Assembly: GCF_030160015.1 (NCBI RefSeq)
Contig: NZ_BSNN01000008.1
Coordinates: 274,645-338,644, forward strand
Origin: Amylibacter marinus
Lineage (GTDB): Bacteria > Pseudomonadota > Alphaproteobacteria > Rhodobacterales > Rhodobacteraceae
Reading direction: 5' to 3'
Length of the DNA stretch: 64,000 bases
Positions 27,565 to 38,155 of this stretch are shown here, one piece after another (positions within the stretch are counted from its first letter, which is position 1; every line of letters begins with the position of its first letter). Made by a program: the position numbers and the translations under genes. The notes under the pieces are model-generated. The model was not told where the DNA came from and did no database searches. It saw only the letters and a program-made list of their open reading frames with translations.

Positions 27565-28356
27565 ATGATGCGTCAGTTTTTACAAACCGTTTTAGAGCGC
27601 CCTATGACGCGCAATTTTATATTGGGCGTCATTGTTTTCAATGCCGCGTTGATGGGGCTGGAAACATCTAGCCAGATCATGACTCAATTCAGCGGTTTGA
27701 TCCAGTGGCTAGACCGCGCCTGTATTGCCATTTTCATCGTCGAGATTGTGGCCAAATTGATCGTGCAACGCGGCCAATTTTTCCGCGATGGTTGGAATGT
27801 TTTTGACTTTCTCATTGTATCGGTGGCTCTTATTCCTGCGGCACAGTCGTTTTCTGTTTTGCGGGCGCTGCGTGTTTTGCGGGTGTTTCGTGTTTTGTCG
27901 GCGGCACCGCGTCTGCGCCGTGTGGTAGAGGGATTTGTCACCGCCCTGCCGGGAATGGCGTCTGTTTTTCTGCTCATGGCGATTATATTTTATATCTCTT
28001 CTGTTATGGCCACAAATTTGTTTGGGCAGGCCTTCCCAGACTGGTTTGGCAACCTTGGGCGTTCTGCATATTCCCTGTTCCAGATCATGACCCTTGAAAG
28101 TTGGTCGATGGGGATCGTGCGCCCTGTGATGGAATTATACCCATTGGCATGGGCGTTTTTCGTACCCTTTATTTTGGCCACCACCTTTGCTGTGGTGAAT
28201 CTATTGGTTGGTTTGATTGTGAATTCAATGGCCTCGGCCCATAGCGAAGAAGAGGATGCCCGCACCGATGATTACCGCGATCAAGTGTTGGAGCGTCTTT
28301 CAGCAATCGAGACCCGCCTTAGCGAGGCGCAGGGAAAGAATTCTACCACCAAGTAG
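27565..28356 (+). CDS. Bacterial voltage-gated sodium channel (NavBac type)
   Basis: A 263-residue ion channel with six membrane spans. The S4 voltage sensor reads SVLRALRVLRVFRVL with arginines every third residue. The selectivity filter TLESWSM (176-182) is identical to that of NavAb and nearly that of NaChBac. The C-terminal tail (about 228-263) is acidic then heptad-like (LERLSAIETRLSEA), as expected for the tetramerising coiled coil. One channel is made of four copies. It sits between polysaccharide genes on the same strand with its own 53-70 base gaps, so co-regulation is uncertain. Confidence 0.93.
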   Translation: MMRQFLQTVLERPMTRNFILGVIVFNAALMGLETSSQIMTQFSGLIQWLDRACIAIFIVEIVAKLIVQRGQFFRDGWNVFDFLIVSVALIPAAQSFSVLRALRVLRVFRVLSAAPRLRRVVEGFVTALPGMASVFLLMAIIFYISSVMATNLFGQAFPDWFGNLGRSAYSLFQIMTLESWSMGIVRPVMELYPLAWAFFVPFILATTFAVVNLLVGLIVNSMASAHSEEEDARTDDYRDQVLERLSAIETRLSEAQGKNSTTK

Positions 28357-28425
28357 CCCAGTAACCCTTGCGTCATTTGTGGCGCGCGCCTATGGTTTTT
28401 CAGCCGCTAAAATAGTTCGGATCAT

Positions 28426-29319
28426 ATGAAACAAAAAATTACCAAAGCCGTCTTTCCCGTTGCAGGATTGGGCACACGTTTTTTGCCAGCAACCAAATCT
28501 ATCCCAAAAGAGCTGTTGCCTCTGGTTGATCGTCCTTTGGTGCAATATGCCGTAGACGAGGCGCGTGAGGCGGGGATCGAGGATTTCGTTTTTGTCAGTG
28601 CGCGCGGGAAAACCGCCATGGCGGATTACTTTGATCGCTATCCTTTGCTGGAACAAATCCTGCGCGATGACGGCAAGGATGCCCTGCTGGAACGCTTGGA
28701 GGCCTCAAATATTTCCAGTGGATCAATTGCCTATGTACGACAAGGAGAGCCGCTGGGATTGGGCCATGCTGTGGCCTGCGCGCGTAAATTTGTAGCGGAT
28801 GACGAGTATTTTGCCGTGGTTTTACCCGATGATGTTGTGCAGGCCCAGCCGGGCTGTTTGGCCCAGATGGTTAAAGAGTGGGAAAAATCCCCCGCCAATA
28901 TTGTCGGCACCATGGAAGTGGCCGCCGACAAAACCGACCAATACGGTATTCTCGATGCGGATTGCGATGGGCAAAGACTGTTGCGCGCTCGCGGATTGGT
29001 TGAAAAACCGGCCCAAGATGTAGCGCCTTCAAATATGGCGGTTATCGGCCGCTATCTGCTAAGCCCTTCGATTATGGCCCGCTTGTGTGTCCAAGAACCT
29101 GGCGTAGGTGGTGAAATCCAGCTAACGGATGCCATCAATGCCGAGGCCCATGCTATGGGCAATGTCTATGGGTTTCGTTTTTCAGGGCAACGCTATGATT
29201 GTGGATCGAAAATTGGCTATCTACAGGCGACAATTAAATACGGGTTACAACGCGATAGCCTACGTCCGGAGATGCTGGCTTTTATGAAAGATGCCATTGC
29301 TGAACACGAGGGGACATAG
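28426..29319 (+). CDS. galU: UTP-glucose-1-phosphate uridylyltransferase
   Basis: Makes UDP-glucose from UTP and glucose-1-phosphate. The 297 residues carry the nucleotidyltransferase signature [23 protein letters not shown] (10-32), VLPDDV, VEKP and [10 protein letters not shown]. Length and motifs are typical of bacterial GalU. The next gene begins two bases after the stop and uses its product. Confidence 0.97.
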   Translation: MKQKITKAVFPVAGLGTRFLPATKSIPKELLPLVDRPLVQYAVDEAREAGIEDFVFVSARGKTAMADYFDRYPLLEQILRDDGKDALLERLEASNISSGSIAYVRQGEPLGLGHAVACARKFVADDEYFAVVLPDDVVQAQPGCLAQMVKEWEKSPANIVGTMEVAADKTDQYGILDADCDGQRLLRARGLVEKPAQDVAPSNMAVIGRYLLSPSIMARLCVQEPGVGGEIQLTDAINAEAHAMGNVYGFRFSGQRYDCGSKIGYLQATIKYGLQRDSLRPEMLAFMKDAIAEHEGT

Positions 29320-29320
29320 C

Positions 29321-30487
29321 ATGAAGATCGCAGTTGTTGGTGTTGGCTACGTTGGACTATCGATAAGCATTCTATTATCGCGGAAAGAGCAAGTCGTTGC
29401 CTATGACTTAGACCCCCAAAAGGTCGAAATGATCAATGCAGGCATCTCGCCGATTGTTGATGCAGAGGCCAGTGAGTTATTGGCCTCGGGCACGCTAAAT
29501 CTAAGTGCAACTACCGATCCCGAGACGGCCTATGAAGGCGCAGATTATGTGGTGATTGCCACCCCTACAAATTACAATCCGAAAACCAACGAATTTGACA
29601 CTAACAGCGTCGAACAGGTGGCAGCGGCCGCAATAGCGCGGAACCCTGAGGCCCTGATTGTTATAAAATCTACTGTCCCTGTTGGGTTTACCAATGGTCT
29701 GCGCGAGAGGCTAGGCCACCAGAACATCGTCTTTAGTCCAGAATTCCTGCGCGAAGGGCGCGCGGTGCATGACAATCTATATCCCAGCCGTATTGTGATC
29801 GGTGGTCACGATAAGAGGGCACAGGGTTTTGCATCCCTATTGGATACCGCGGCCGAAGCGGACAACATCACCATTTTGCACACCGATTCAAACGAGGCCG
29901 AGGCGATCAAGCTGTTTGCGAATACATTCTTGGCAATGCGTGTGGCCTATGTAAACGAGCTGGATTCCTATGCCATGAGCCACGGCATGGACACCGCCCA
30001 AATCATCGAAGGCATTGGCCTAGATCCGCGCATTGGCAACCATTACAACAACCCCTCCTTTGGGTATGGCGGTTATTGCCTGCCCAAGGATACCAAGCAA
30101 TTGCTGGCCAATTACTCTGCTGTGCCGCAAAATCTAATCCGCGCGATCGTCGATGCAAACACCACCCGCAAGGATTTCATCGCCGATCAAGTAATCGCCC
30201 GTAGCCCTCAAACCGTGGGCGTGTATCGATTGGCGATGAAGGCCGATTCCGATAATTTCCGCCAATCTTCTGTTCAGGGAATTATGAAACGGATCAAAGC
30301 CAAGGGTATTGAAGTCGTCGTTTACGAGCCAAATTTTGAGGGGGATGCGTTTTTTGGTTCTCGGGTAACCAAGGACCTGCACCAATTTAAAGCGGGATGC
30401 GATTTGGTCATCGCCAATCGGCGCCATGCAGATTTAGCGGACATAGAACATAAGCTATTTACCCGAGATTTATTTGGCGTAGACTAG
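29321..30487 (+). CDS. ugd: UDP-glucose 6-dehydrogenase
   Basis: Oxidises UDP-glucose to UDP-glucuronate with two NAD+, for acidic polysaccharides. The 388 residues match E. coli Ugd in length and over long stretches: GVGYVGLS (7-14), [44 protein letters not shown], and the catalytic cysteine C253 in [13 protein letters not shown]. The ATG at 29321 is chosen because the longer open frame (from 29291) lies inside galU. It forms a two-gene pathway unit with galU. Confidence 0.97.
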   Translation: MKIAVVGVGYVGLSISILLSRKEQVVAYDLDPQKVEMINAGISPIVDAEASELLASGTLNLSATTDPETAYEGADYVVIATPTNYNPKTNEFDTNSVEQVAAAAIARNPEALIVIKSTVPVGFTNGLRERLGHQNIVFSPEFLREGRAVHDNLYPSRIVIGGHDKRAQGFASLLDTAAEADNITILHTDSNEAEAIKLFANTFLAMRVAYVNELDSYAMSHGMDTAQIIEGIGLDPRIGNHYNNPSFGYGGYCLPKDTKQLLANYSAVPQNLIRAIVDANTTRKDFIADQVIARSPQTVGVYRLAMKADSDNFRQSSVQGIMKRIKAKGIEVVVYEPNFEGDAFFGSRVTKDLHQFKAGCDLVIANRRHADLADIEHKLFTRDLFGVD

Positions 30488-30538
30488 TACACCAGCCCCT
30501 GATTGCGGCGCTAGAATGTTCGGGTATCGCGACCGTGC

Positions 30539-30555
30539 GTCACGATTGACGTGAC
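30539..30555. promoter_or_regulatory. Inverted repeat upstream of amino acid transporter operon
   Basis: GTCACG-attga-CGTGAC is a perfect 6-bp dyad with a 5-base spacer, 43 bases upstream of the ATP-binding protein start, in a 110-base intergenic gap. It is a possible operator; the regulator is unknown. Confidence 0.35.
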
Positions 30556-30597
30556 ATTGGATCACCGTCTAGTCTGAGCATAGGAAAATTGGATTAT

Positions 30598-31371
30598 ATG
30601 CAAGATACTCATCACACCCTAGTTGCGGAAAACATTCACAAAAGCTTTGGTAGCTTGAAGGTTCTAAAGGGCATTTCGTTGCGTGCAAACAAGGGGGATG
30701 TAATTTCCATCCTTGGCAGTTCTGGTTCTGGCAAGAGCACCTTTCTGCGATGCATTAATTTTTTGGAAACCCCTGATCAGGGCAAAATATTCCTTGATGG
30801 CGAAGAGGTGATCCTGAATACGGATCGCAAGGGGCGGCTTTTAGGGGCCAATCCTGCGCAAATCCAGCGTATGCGCAGCCAGCTGGGCATGGTTTTTCAA
30901 GGGTTTAACCTGTGGTCTCATATGAGCGTTTTGCAAAACGTCATGGAGGCGCCAATTCAGGTGCTAAAGGTCAGCAAGGAAGAGGCCCATGAGCGCGCCA
31001 TGCGCTATTTGGGAAAGGTCGGCATACCGCATAAGGCGGATGCCTTTCCCAGCCAATTGTCTGGTGGGCAACAACAACGCGTTGCCATTGCCCGCGCCCT
31101 TGCTATGGAGCCTAAGGCGCTGTTGTTTGATGAACCAACCAGCGCGCTTGACCCTGAATTGGTGGGCGAAGTGCTAAAAGTTATGAAAGATTTGGCCGCT
31201 GAAGGGCGGACAATGATTGTCGTGACCCATGAAATGGGGTTCGCACGTGAAGTATCCGACCGAGTTGTGTTTTTGCATCAAGGTCAGGTCGAAGAAGAAG
31301 GCACCCCCGAAGAGGTGTTTGAAAATGCTAAATCCGAGCGCTGCCGCGCCTTTCTGGCCAGCTCGCTTTAA
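30598..31371 (+). CDS. Basic amino acid/opine-type ABC transporter, ATPase
   Basis: HisP/OccP-type ATPase of 257 residues, the same length as HisP. It shares long stretches with His[23 protein letters not shown] (Walker A at 40-48), [64 protein letters not shown] and [13 protein letters not shown]. The likely substrates are histidine, lysine, arginine, ornithine or related opines; this is by family only. ATG 30598 is preferred to a TTG at 30589 that lies too close to AGGAAA. The binding protein gene follows by 16 bases. Confidence 0.9.
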   Translation: MQDTHHTLVAENIHKSFGSLKVLKGISLRANKGDVISILGSSGSGKSTFLRCINFLETPDQGKIFLDGEEVILNTDRKGRLLGANPAQIQRMRSQLGMVFQGFNLWSHMSVLQNVMEAPIQVLKVSKEEAHERAMRYLGKVGIPHKADAFPSQLSGGQQQRVAIARALAMEPKALLFDEPTSALDPELVGEVLKVMKDLAAEGRTMIVVTHEMGFAREVSDRVVFLHQGQVEEEGTPEEVFENAKSERCRAFLASSL

Positions 31372-31387
31372 CCAACTGGAGAGACTA

Positions 31388-32125
31388 ATGACATTTACAA
31401 AACTATTAACTGGTGCCGCTCTGATGGTGGCTGTTGCTGGATCGGCCCATGCAGAGGGTAAAACCATTCGCATGGGTACAGAGGGCGCCTATGCTCCGTT
31501 TAATTTCGTAAACGATGCGGGCGAGATAGATGGGTTTGAGCGCGCGGTTGGCGACGAGCTGTGCAAGCGCGCAAAACTGACCTGTACATGGGTGACAAAC
31601 GAGTGGGATAGCATTATTCCAAATCTGACCGCGGGCAATTACGACACCATTATCGCGGGTATGTCCATCACCGCAGAGCGCGACGAAGTTATTGATTTCA
31701 CATCTGAATACTTCCCACCGGACCCTTCTGCATATGTTGCATTGGCTGGCGCTGATGTGTCTGCAACCAAGGGCACAGTTGCCGCCCAAACCGCAACGAT
31801 CCAAGCCGGCTATGTCGCCAGCAGCGGCGCCACAGTAGTGGAATTTGCCACCCCCGAGGAAACAGTTGCCGCCGTGCGCAATGGTGAGGCCGATGCGGTA
31901 TTGGCCGATCATGCTTTCTTGAACGATATCGTGAAAGAATCTGGTGGTGAGTTGATTTTCATTGGTGATGAAGTTGCCCTTGGTGGTGGCGTTGGCATGG
32001 GTGTACGCGAAAGCGATACCGAGCTGAAGGCGATGATGAACGAGGCCATTGCCTCCATGAAGGCCGATGGCACATTATCTGCCTTGATCGCTGAATGGTT
32101 CGATGGGCGCATGGTTAAATACTAA
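31388..32125 (+). CDS. Amino acid ABC transporter, periplasmic binding protein
   Basis: Solute-binding protein family 3, 245 residues, with a signal peptide cleaved near SAHA-EG (residue 22). Family motifs: RMGTEGAYAPFNFVNDAGEIDGFERAVGDELCKR, WDSIIPNLTAGNYDTIIAGMSIT and a late GMGVRESD. These resemble the lysine/arginine/ornithine and octopine binding proteins. The start is the ATG at 31388; the frame is open upstream into the ATPase gene. A hairpin terminator follows. Confidence 0.9.
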   Translation: MTFTKLLTGAALMVAVAGSAHAEGKTIRMGTEGAYAPFNFVNDAGEIDGFERAVGDELCKRAKLTCTWVTNEWDSIIPNLTAGNYDTIIAGMSITAERDEVIDFTSEYFPPDPSAYVALAGADVSATKGTVAAQTATIQAGYVASSGATVVEFATPEETVAAVRNGEADAVLADHAFLNDIVKESGGELIFIGDEVALGGGVGMGVRESDTELKAMMNEAIASMKADGTLSALIAEWFDGRMVKY

Positions 32126-32143
32126 GTTCTGAATTTGAAATTG

Positions 32144-32170
32144 GTGGGGCATTATATATGCCCCACTTTT
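32144..32170 (+). terminator. Hairpin after amino acid binding protein gene
   Basis: GTGGGGCAT (32144-32152) pairs perfectly with ATGCCCCAC (32158-32166) over a 5-base TATAT loop, followed by TTTT. It lies between the binding protein and the first permease gene, so it is probably a partial terminator or 3'-end stabiliser that favours binding-protein expression. Confidence 0.8.
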
Positions 32171-32183
32171 CCGAGGCACGCTA

Positions 32184-33047
32184 ATGTTTGAATATTGCGC
32201 CGACCCAAAAATACTAGAGGGCTTTCAGTGGTGGTCTTGTTACCTAACCACCGTGAAGCACATGAATTTTTATACCAGCTTTTTAGTTGTATTCGCCCTG
32301 TTGGCAGCCACCGTTCCGATTATTTTGGTGTTCGGGTTTGCGGGCGCAATAGCGCGGCGTTCTAGGTTTGCCCCCCTGCGTTGGCTGGGGTGGATATATA
32401 CATCGATGGTACGCGGTGTGCCGGATATCATTTTCTTTCTTTTCGTACCGATCGCAATGGATCAGGGCATCGAGTATCTACGCCATCAGGTTAAATGTTC
32501 GGATTGGGCAGAACCGATCCGTCAGGGAAACGATTTTGTAGTCTGTGCCGCGGCAAAAATGCCCCTAAGCATTTCGCCTAATTGGGTTCACGAAACCTAT
32601 GGGTTTTTCCTAGCTGCATTGGCTTTTGCCATTGTTTTTGGCGCATTTGCCGCCAATACCATTCACGGAGCGTTGGGCGCGGTACCTCATGCTCAGCTTG
32701 AAACAGCCGCCGCCTATGGTATGTCGCGTAGGCAGGTATTTCGTCGTATTCAACTGCCGCAGATGTGGGTATATGCCCTGCCCGGTCTGTCAAATCTATG
32801 GATGATCTTGATAAAGGCCACGCCTCTGTTGTTTTTGCTTGGGGTCGAGGATATTGTCTATTGGGCCCGTGAATTAGGCGGCACCAAGACCTCGCGCTTT
32901 GCATACCCGCATCCAGATTGGCGGTTGGGATATTTTCTGGTTTTGATGGTGTTTTATTTGGGTCTTGCGTGGGTCAGCGAAGTATTTTTTGAACGAATGA
33001 TGAAGCGCCTAACACAGGCGCGTGGCATGAGCGAGGCCACGCAATGA
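32184..33047 (+). CDS. Amino acid ABC transporter, permease 1
   Basis: HisQ/OccQ-type permease of 287 residues. Five or so spans are visible, with SMVRGVPDIIFFLF near the start of the permease domain and the EAA loop AQLETAAAYGMSRRQVFRRIQLPQ. It has a longer N-terminus and an inserted loop (about 100-130) compared with the usual 230-residue HisQ. Its end overlaps the second permease gene by four bases. Confidence 0.85.
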   Translation: MFEYCADPKILEGFQWWSCYLTTVKHMNFYTSFLVVFALLAATVPIILVFGFAGAIARRSRFAPLRWLGWIYTSMVRGVPDIIFFLFVPIAMDQGIEYLRHQVKCSDWAEPIRQGNDFVVCAAAKMPLSISPNWVHETYGFFLAALAFAIVFGAFAANTIHGALGAVPHAQLETAAAYGMSRRQVFRRIQLPQMWVYALPGLSNLWMILIKATPLLFLLGVEDIVYWARELGGTKTSRFAYPHPDWRLGYFLVLMVFYLGLAWVSEVFFERMMKRLTQARGMSEATQ

Positions 33048-33835
33048 GCTGTGTACAGACATTTGCGGATTACGGATTTCGCGCGCTGGGGATTGGCGAA
33101 CGCGCCCTACCCAAGACCGATATCACCCTGTGCGAACAGGTTGTTTTGATCGGGTCGGGGATGTTTTGGAATATCTATTTCGCCCTGCTTGCGTTGCTGT
33201 TAGGATTCGTTGCGGCATCTTTGGTGGCCTTTGCCCGCAATAGCACGCGGGCGATTTTATGGCGTCCAGCGGCGATATTTATATTCATCCTACGGGGATC
33301 ACCGCTGTTTTTACAGTTTTTCCTGATTTACGAGACATTCGTTCTGTTGCCAAAGGTTGGGTTTGACTTGAACCTTGGGTTTGTGGACATCACTGTCGAA
33401 ACCCGGTGGCTGACCCGGGCATGGCTGGGGGCGCTAATTGTACTATTTCTAAACACCACCGCCTATACCGCCCAAATTTTTTATGGTGCCTTGCGATCTG
33501 TCCCCAAGGGAGAAATAGAGGCAGCCCTTGCCATGGGGATGACCCCTAACCAGATTAATCGGCGCATTATTTGGCCCACAATGTTGCGCCTTGCCTGGCC
33601 CAGCTATACCAACGAGGCGATTTTTCTGTTCCATGCCACTGCGCTGGTGTTTTTCAGCAGCTTCCCTGCGTGGCAGCAAAAGGGTGATGCGCTGTATTAT
33701 GCCAGCTATTTCGCGGACAAGACCTTTAATCCATTTGTGCCCTATCCGATCATTGCCGTATTCTTCATTGCCTTCACGCTGTTGATTATTTTGATTTTTG
33801 GGTTTTTCCAACGACGTCTGAATCGGCACCTGTAG
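33044..33835 (+). CDS. Amino acid ABC transporter, permease 2
   Basis: HisM/OccM-type permease of 263 residues. The segments FIFILRGSPLFLQFFLIYE, NTTAYTAQIFYGALRSVPKGEIEAALAMGMTPNQI (EAA loop) and a final span ending FGFFQRRL are characteristic. It should pair with the upstream permease under the same ATPase. It ends 67 bases before fnrL. Confidence 0.87.
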   Translation: MSCVQTFADYGFRALGIGERALPKTDITLCEQVVLIGSGMFWNIYFALLALLLGFVAASLVAFARNSTRAILWRPAAIFIFILRGSPLFLQFFLIYETFVLLPKVGFDLNLGFVDITVETRWLTRAWLGALIVLFLNTTAYTAQIFYGALRSVPKGEIEAALAMGMTPNQINRRIIWPTMLRLAWPSYTNEAIFLFHATALVFFSSFPAWQQKGDALYYASYFADKTFNPFVPYPIIAVFFIAFTLLIILIFGFFQRRLNRHL

Positions 33836-33901
33836 GCACTAGTTGCTAAGGCTCGATAGCTGTTCTTCCTTGCGCTTTGTGCAATAATTACCCATGGTCG
33901 A

Positions 33902-34645
33902 ATGATGCACAGTGCCTCACAGACCCCAAATTTATCCGCATTCAATTGTTGTAATTGCCCGATACAGAAACGGGCGGTTTGCGCCTATTGTGATAACAGC
34001 GAATTGTTGGTGCTGGGTTCGATGAAAAGCTATAAGACCTATCCTGCAGGCACCTCGATTGTTCGCGCGGGAGATCCATTAGATTTCGTGGGATCCGTAG
34101 TACAGGGTGTTGCCAGCCTATCCCAAACGATGGAGGACGGGCGGCGCCAAATGGTGGGGCTATTGTTGCCCAGCGATTTTGTGGGCCGCCCTGGGCGCGC
34201 GATGGCCAAGTTTGATGTTGAGGCGACATCAGAGGTCATTCTGTGCCAGTTTAACCGCGCACCATTCGAGAGGTTCCTGCATGCCACCCCGCATCTGCAC
34301 GAGCGCATGTTGGAAATGGCGTTGGATGAATTAGATGCGGCGCGGGAATGGATGCTCTTGCTGGGGCGCAAAACAGCCCGGGAAAAAATCGCCAGCCTAT
34401 TGCTGATCGTAGCCAAACGCCAGAACGCCGCCCCCGTGCTTGACGGGATTGGTATGGTTAAATTCGATCTAAACCTGACCCGAGAGGCCATGGCCGATTA
34501 TCTGGGCCTAACGCTGGAAACCGTTAGCCGCCAGATAAATGCGCTGAAAAAAGATGGGATCATTCAATTGGAAAAAAAACGCCAAATCTGTGTGAACAAC
34601 ATTGATCAGTTACGCGCAGAAACCGGCACCGATTTCGAGGGCTAG
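33902..34645 (+). CDS. fnrL: Anaerobic regulator FnrL (FNR/CRP family)
   Basis: Oxygen-sensing 4Fe-4S transcription factor of 247 residues, close to Rhodobacter FnrL: CPIQKRAVCAYC near the N-terminus supplies cluster cysteines (C16/C17/C19, C27, C30) and a further cysteine lies in VILCQF. The effector-domain segment MEDGRRQMVGLLLPSDFVGRPGR and the recognition region GRKTAREKIASLLLIVAKR...YLGLTLETVSRQINALKKDGIIQL are almost those of FnrL. It stands directly before ccoNOQP, whose promoter carries a matching FNR box, as in Rhodobacter. Confidence 0.95.
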   Translation: MMHSASQTPNLSAFNCCNCPIQKRAVCAYCDNSELLVLGSMKSYKTYPAGTSIVRAGDPLDFVGSVVQGVASLSQTMEDGRRQMVGLLLPSDFVGRPGRAMAKFDVEATSEVILCQFNRAPFERFLHATPHLHERMLEMALDELDAAREWMLLLGRKTAREKIASLLLIVAKRQNAAPVLDGIGMVKFDLNLTREAMADYLGLTLETVSRQINALKKDGIIQLEKKRQICVNNIDQLRAETGTDFEG

Positions 34646-34679
34646 GTGCCGCAGGTCAGCCCATAAATATTTTTAAAAA

Positions 34680-34693
34680 TTGATCTAGGTCAA
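34680..34693. promoter_or_regulatory. FNR box upstream of ccoN
   Basis: TTGATctagGTCAA differs from the consensus TTGAT-N4-ATCAA at one position. It is centred 66 bases upstream of the ccoN start, consistent with activation by FnrL when oxygen is low. Confidence 0.8.
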
Positions 34694-34752
34694 AGATCAG
34701 AGATCAAAACGCGCGCATTTAACCTGTAGAACAGGAAAATGGGGCCCGCGTT

Positions 34753-36345
34753 ATGGACGTACTCAAGATAGTATTTTTTGCCTTTGTGGCACTTATTGCG
34801 GCGATGGCCGCTAGTTTCGGATTAGATCAAGCCTATATTCTACATGCGCTGATCATCATGGCTGTGGCCTTTTATTTGTTTCTGCGCGCTGTTCGTCAAT
34901 TTGGCGAACCGGCCCCAGTTGTTGGTACAGGATACCAAGATGATGTGGTACGCGCTGGGGTGATTGCCACGGCGTTTTGGGGTGTTGTTGGTTTTCTGGT
35001 TGGGGTTTTTATCGCGTTTCAGCTGGCGTTTCCTGCCCTCAATTTTGATTTGCCTTTCACAACATTTGGGCGCGTACGCCCGTTGCATACATCGGCGGTA
35101 ATCTTTGCGTTTGGTGGCAATGCACTGATCGCCACATCCTTTTACATTGTGCAACGCACCTGTGCCGCGCGCCTTTGGGGGGGGAACCTGTCGTGGTTTG
35201 TATTCTGGGGGTATCAGCTGTTTATCGTATTAGCTGCCACTGGCTATCTACTGGGCGCGACGCAATCCAAGGAATACGCCGAGCCAGAATGGTATGTTGA
35301 TATTTGGCTAACGCTGGTTTGGGTGGCCTATCTAGCGGTATTTATGGGTACAATTATTAAACGCAAAGAACCTCATATCTATGTGGCCAACTGGTTCTTC
35401 CTGTCCTTCATCGTTACTGTGGCAATGCTGCATTTGGTAAATAACCTAAGCCTGCCCGTCTCGATCTATGGCTCAAAATCGGTACAGCTGTTTAGCGGTG
35501 TGCAGGATGCGCTGACCCAATGGTGGTATGGGCACAATGCGGTTGGTTTTTTCCTGACCTCGGGCTTTCTGGGTATGATGTATTATTTTGTGCCCAAGCA
35601 AACCGGAAAACCGGTTTTTAGTTACAAATTATCCATCATCCATTTTTGGTCATTGACGTTCATGTACATCTGGGCGGGGCCACATCACCTACATTACACC
35701 GCCCTGCCGGATTGGGCGCAGACCTTGGGGATGGTGTTTTCGCTGATGCTATGGATGCCCAGCTGGGGTGGCATGATCAATGGGTTGATGACCCTGAACG
35801 GCGCTTGGGACAAGCTGCGCACCGATCCGGTACTGCGGATGATGGTCATCAGCCTTGCATTTTATGGCATGTCCACGTTCGAGGGGCCTTTGATGTCTAT
35901 CAAGGTGGTGAATTCGCTATCGCATTACACGGACTGGACCATTGGCCATGTGCATTCAGGGGCCTTGGGTTGGAATGGGATGATTACATTTGGTGCGCTG
36001 TATTTTCTGGTACCCAAGCTATGGCACCGCGAACGTCTATATAGCGACACCATGGTCAGCTGGCATTTTTGGTTGGCGACCATTGGCATCGTTTTCTATG
36101 CGGCCTCCATGTGGGTAACTGGAATTATGGAGGGGCTGATGTGGCGAGAGGTAGATGCCCAAGGGTTCTTGGTGAATTCTTTTGCGGATACTGTTTCGGC
36201 CAAGTTCCCCATGTATGTGGTGCGCGGTCTGGGTGGGGTGATGTATCTGGCGGGTGCTATCATCATGTGCGTCAACCTGTGGTTAACGGCCACAGGTGCG
36301 CGCCGCGATACCCCCCATGCCGCCATGGCCATAGCCGCAGAATAG
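34753..36345 (+). CDS. ccoN: cbb3-type cytochrome c oxidase subunit I
   Basis: Catalytic subunit with low-spin haem b and the haem b3-CuB centre, 530 residues and about 12 spans. Recognisable segments are [24 protein letters not shown] (haem ligand histidine), [28 protein letters not shown], and the paired histidines of [14 protein letters not shown] (CuB). Terminal oxidase for micro-oxic respiration, pumping protons in the inner membrane. First gene of ccoNOQP; ccoO starts 10 bases later. Confidence 0.98.
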   Translation: MDVLKIVFFAFVALIAAMAASFGLDQAYILHALIIMAVAFYLFLRAVRQFGEPAPVVGTGYQDDVVRAGVIATAFWGVVGFLVGVFIAFQLAFPALNFDLPFTTFGRVRPLHTSAVIFAFGGNALIATSFYIVQRTCAARLWGGNLSWFVFWGYQLFIVLAATGYLLGATQSKEYAEPEWYVDIWLTLVWVAYLAVFMGTIIKRKEPHIYVANWFFLSFIVTVAMLHLVNNLSLPVSIYGSKSVQLFSGVQDALTQWWYGHNAVGFFLTSGFLGMMYYFVPKQTGKPVFSYKLSIIHFWSLTFMYIWAGPHHLHYTALPDWAQTLGMVFSLMLWMPSWGGMINGLMTLNGAWDKLRTDPVLRMMVISLAFYGMSTFEGPLMSIKVVNSLSHYTDWTIGHVHSGALGWNGMITFGALYFLVPKLWHRERLYSDTMVSWHFWLATIGIVFYAASMWVTGIMEGLMWREVDAQGFLVNSFADTVSAKFPMYVVRGLGGVMYLAGAIIMCVNLWLTATGARRDTPHAAMAIAAE

Positions 36346-36354
36346 GAGCGAGAA

Positions 36355-37080
36355 ATGTCATTTCTAAAGCATCATAAGAAAATCGAAACACGCGCAACCC
36401 TTTTGTTGGTTCTGAGCCTTGTTGTTGTATCCATCGGCGGGATTGTGGAAATCGCCCCGTTATTTTATCTGGAGAACACCATCGAGAAGGTGAAGGGTAT
36501 GCGTCCCTATTCACCACTAGAGCTGGCCGGGCGCAATATTTACATCCGAGAGGGGTGCTATACCTGCCACAGCCAAATGATCCGCCCCCTGCGCGACGAG
36601 GTCGAGCGCTATGGGCATTATTCTTTGGCCGTTGAAAGTGTCTATGATCACCCGTTTCAGTGGGGATCAAAGCGCACAGGCCCCGATTTAGCCCGCGTGG
36701 GGGGGCGATATTCCGATGAATGGCATGTTGATCACTTGATCAATCCACGCGCAGTTGTCCCCGAGAGCATCATGCCAAACTATGCCTTCCTAATGGATAC
36801 GAAGATCAAGCCGGAAACCGCCCGCCCGCTCCTGCTGGCCAATGCCCGCGTTGGTGTACCCTATAGCGCGGATATGTTGGAACATGCCGCCGCTGACCTA
36901 AAGGTTCAGGTTGATATCGATGGCGATTGGGAAGAAATGGTTGCCCGTTATCCCAAGGCACAGGTGCGTAACTTTGATGGTCAACCACAGATTACCGAGA
37001 TGGATGCGCTGGTGGCCTACTTGCAGATGCTGGGCACACTAGTGGATTTCTCGACATTTAAACCAGACGCCAGCAGATAG
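36355..37080 (+). CDS. ccoO: cbb3-type oxidase subunit II, monohaem cytochrome c
   Basis: Membrane-anchored cytochrome of 241 residues. An N-terminal span (about 15-38) leads to a periplasmic domain with the haem motif C68-Y-T-C71-H72 in [20 protein letters not shown] near the C-terminus is typical. Length is normal. Confidence 0.97.
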   Translation: MSFLKHHKKIETRATLLLVLSLVVVSIGGIVEIAPLFYLENTIEKVKGMRPYSPLELAGRNIYIREGCYTCHSQMIRPLRDEVERYGHYSLAVESVYDHPFQWGSKRTGPDLARVGGRYSDEWHVDHLINPRAVVPESIMPNYAFLMDTKIKPETARPLLLANARVGVPYSADMLEHAAADLKVQVDIDGDWEEMVARYPKAQVRNFDGQPQITEMDALVAYLQMLGTLVDFSTFKPDASR

Positions 37081-37089
37081 GATTACCCA

Positions 37090-37275
37090 ATGGATACCTA
37101 CTCAATTTTTCGCGAATTCGCAGATAGCTGGGGCCTGTTGGCAATGATGGGCTTCTTTGTTGGGGCGGTGCTGATGGTCCTGCGACCTAGTGCAAGGCGC
37201 ATGCACCAAGATGCCGCAGAGATCCCGCTGCGCGATGATCGGCCAATAGATAATCAGGAGCCATACAATGAGTAA
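37090..37275 (+). CDS. ccoQ: cbb3-type oxidase subunit CcoQ
   Basis: A 61-residue single-span protein, the small accessory subunit said to stabilise the oxidase against oxygen damage. One hydrophobic helix (about 14-32) precedes a short charged tail. It overlaps ccoP by 8 bases. Confidence 0.92.
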   Translation: MDTYSIFREFADSWGLLAMMGFFVGAVLMVLRPSARRMHQDAAEIPLRDDRPIDNQEPYNE

Positions 37276-38131
37276 GAAGCACAAAATGGCCGATGAAGAT
37301 TACCCAACCACTGGCCATGAATGGGATGGGATAAGGGAATATGACAAGCCCATGCCTCGATGGTGGTTATGGACATTCTTTGCCACGATCATATTTTCGC
37401 TGGCCTATGTAATTGCCTATCCAGCAGTTCCCTTGATCAAGGGCGCAACACCAGGGCTGTTGGGCTACTCATCGCGCGCTCAGTTGCAGCGAAGTCTCGA
37501 TAGTGTTGCGCTAGAAAACGCCGAGATCGAGCAACTGTTGTTGGCTACACCTCTTGAAAATATCGCTAAGAACCCCTCCTTGGTACGCTATGCCAGCGCG
37601 GGGGGTGGCGCGGTGTTTCGCACCTATTGTGCCCAATGTCACGGTGCAGGCGCACAAGGGGCTACAGGATACCCAAATTTGCAGGATGATGACTGGCTAT
37701 GGGGGGGCGATTTAGCGGCCCTAGAACAGACAATTCAGCATGGTATCCGCAGTGATGCGGATGAGGATACACGCTATTCAGAGATGCCAAAATTTGGTGA
37801 GTTTCTTGAAGAGGCACAGATAGAGCAACTGGTTGAATATCTGCGCCAAATCTCAGGCCAAGATTATCTCGCCGAGACGTCCGCCAACGCCGAGGTCTTG
37901 TTTGCCGATAATTGCGCCGCCTGCCATGGGCAGAATGGCGAGGGCAATCACGAGCAGGGCGCACCCAACCTTAAGGATGCGTTATGGCTCTATGGCGGTG
38001 ATCGTGATGCCCTGCGCCACAGCATCGCTAATGCCCGCTTTGGGGTGATGCCCGCATGGAACACCCGCATAACACCTGCACAGATCCGACAGGTCACCTT
38101 TTATGTCCACCAACTGGGTGGCGGCGAATAG
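37268..38131 (+). CDS. ccoP: cbb3-type oxidase subunit III, dihaem cytochrome c
   Basis: Electron-entry subunit of 287 residues with an N-terminal span (about 33-52) preceded by the typical HEWDGIREYDKPMPRWW. Two c-type haem sites follow: C121-A-Q-C124-H125 and C216-A-A-C219-H220. Each half repeats the PNLxDxxWLxGGD pattern, showing the duplicated cytochrome fold. Last structural gene; a hairpin follows 25 bases later. Confidence 0.97.
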   Translation: MSKKHKMADEDYPTTGHEWDGIREYDKPMPRWWLWTFFATIIFSLAYVIAYPAVPLIKGATPGLLGYSSRAQLQRSLDSVALENAEIEQLLLATPLENIAKNPSLVRYASAGGGAVFRTYCAQCHGAGAQGATGYPNLQDDDWLWGGDLAALEQTIQHGIRSDADEDTRYSEMPKFGEFLEEAQIEQLVEYLRQISGQDYLAETSANAEVLFADNCAACHGQNGEGNHEQGAPNLKDALWLYGGDRDALRHSIANARFGVMPAWNTRITPAQIRQVTFYVHQLGGGE

Positions 38132-38155
38132 GTTTTCGCGCATTTCGAAAACCTA

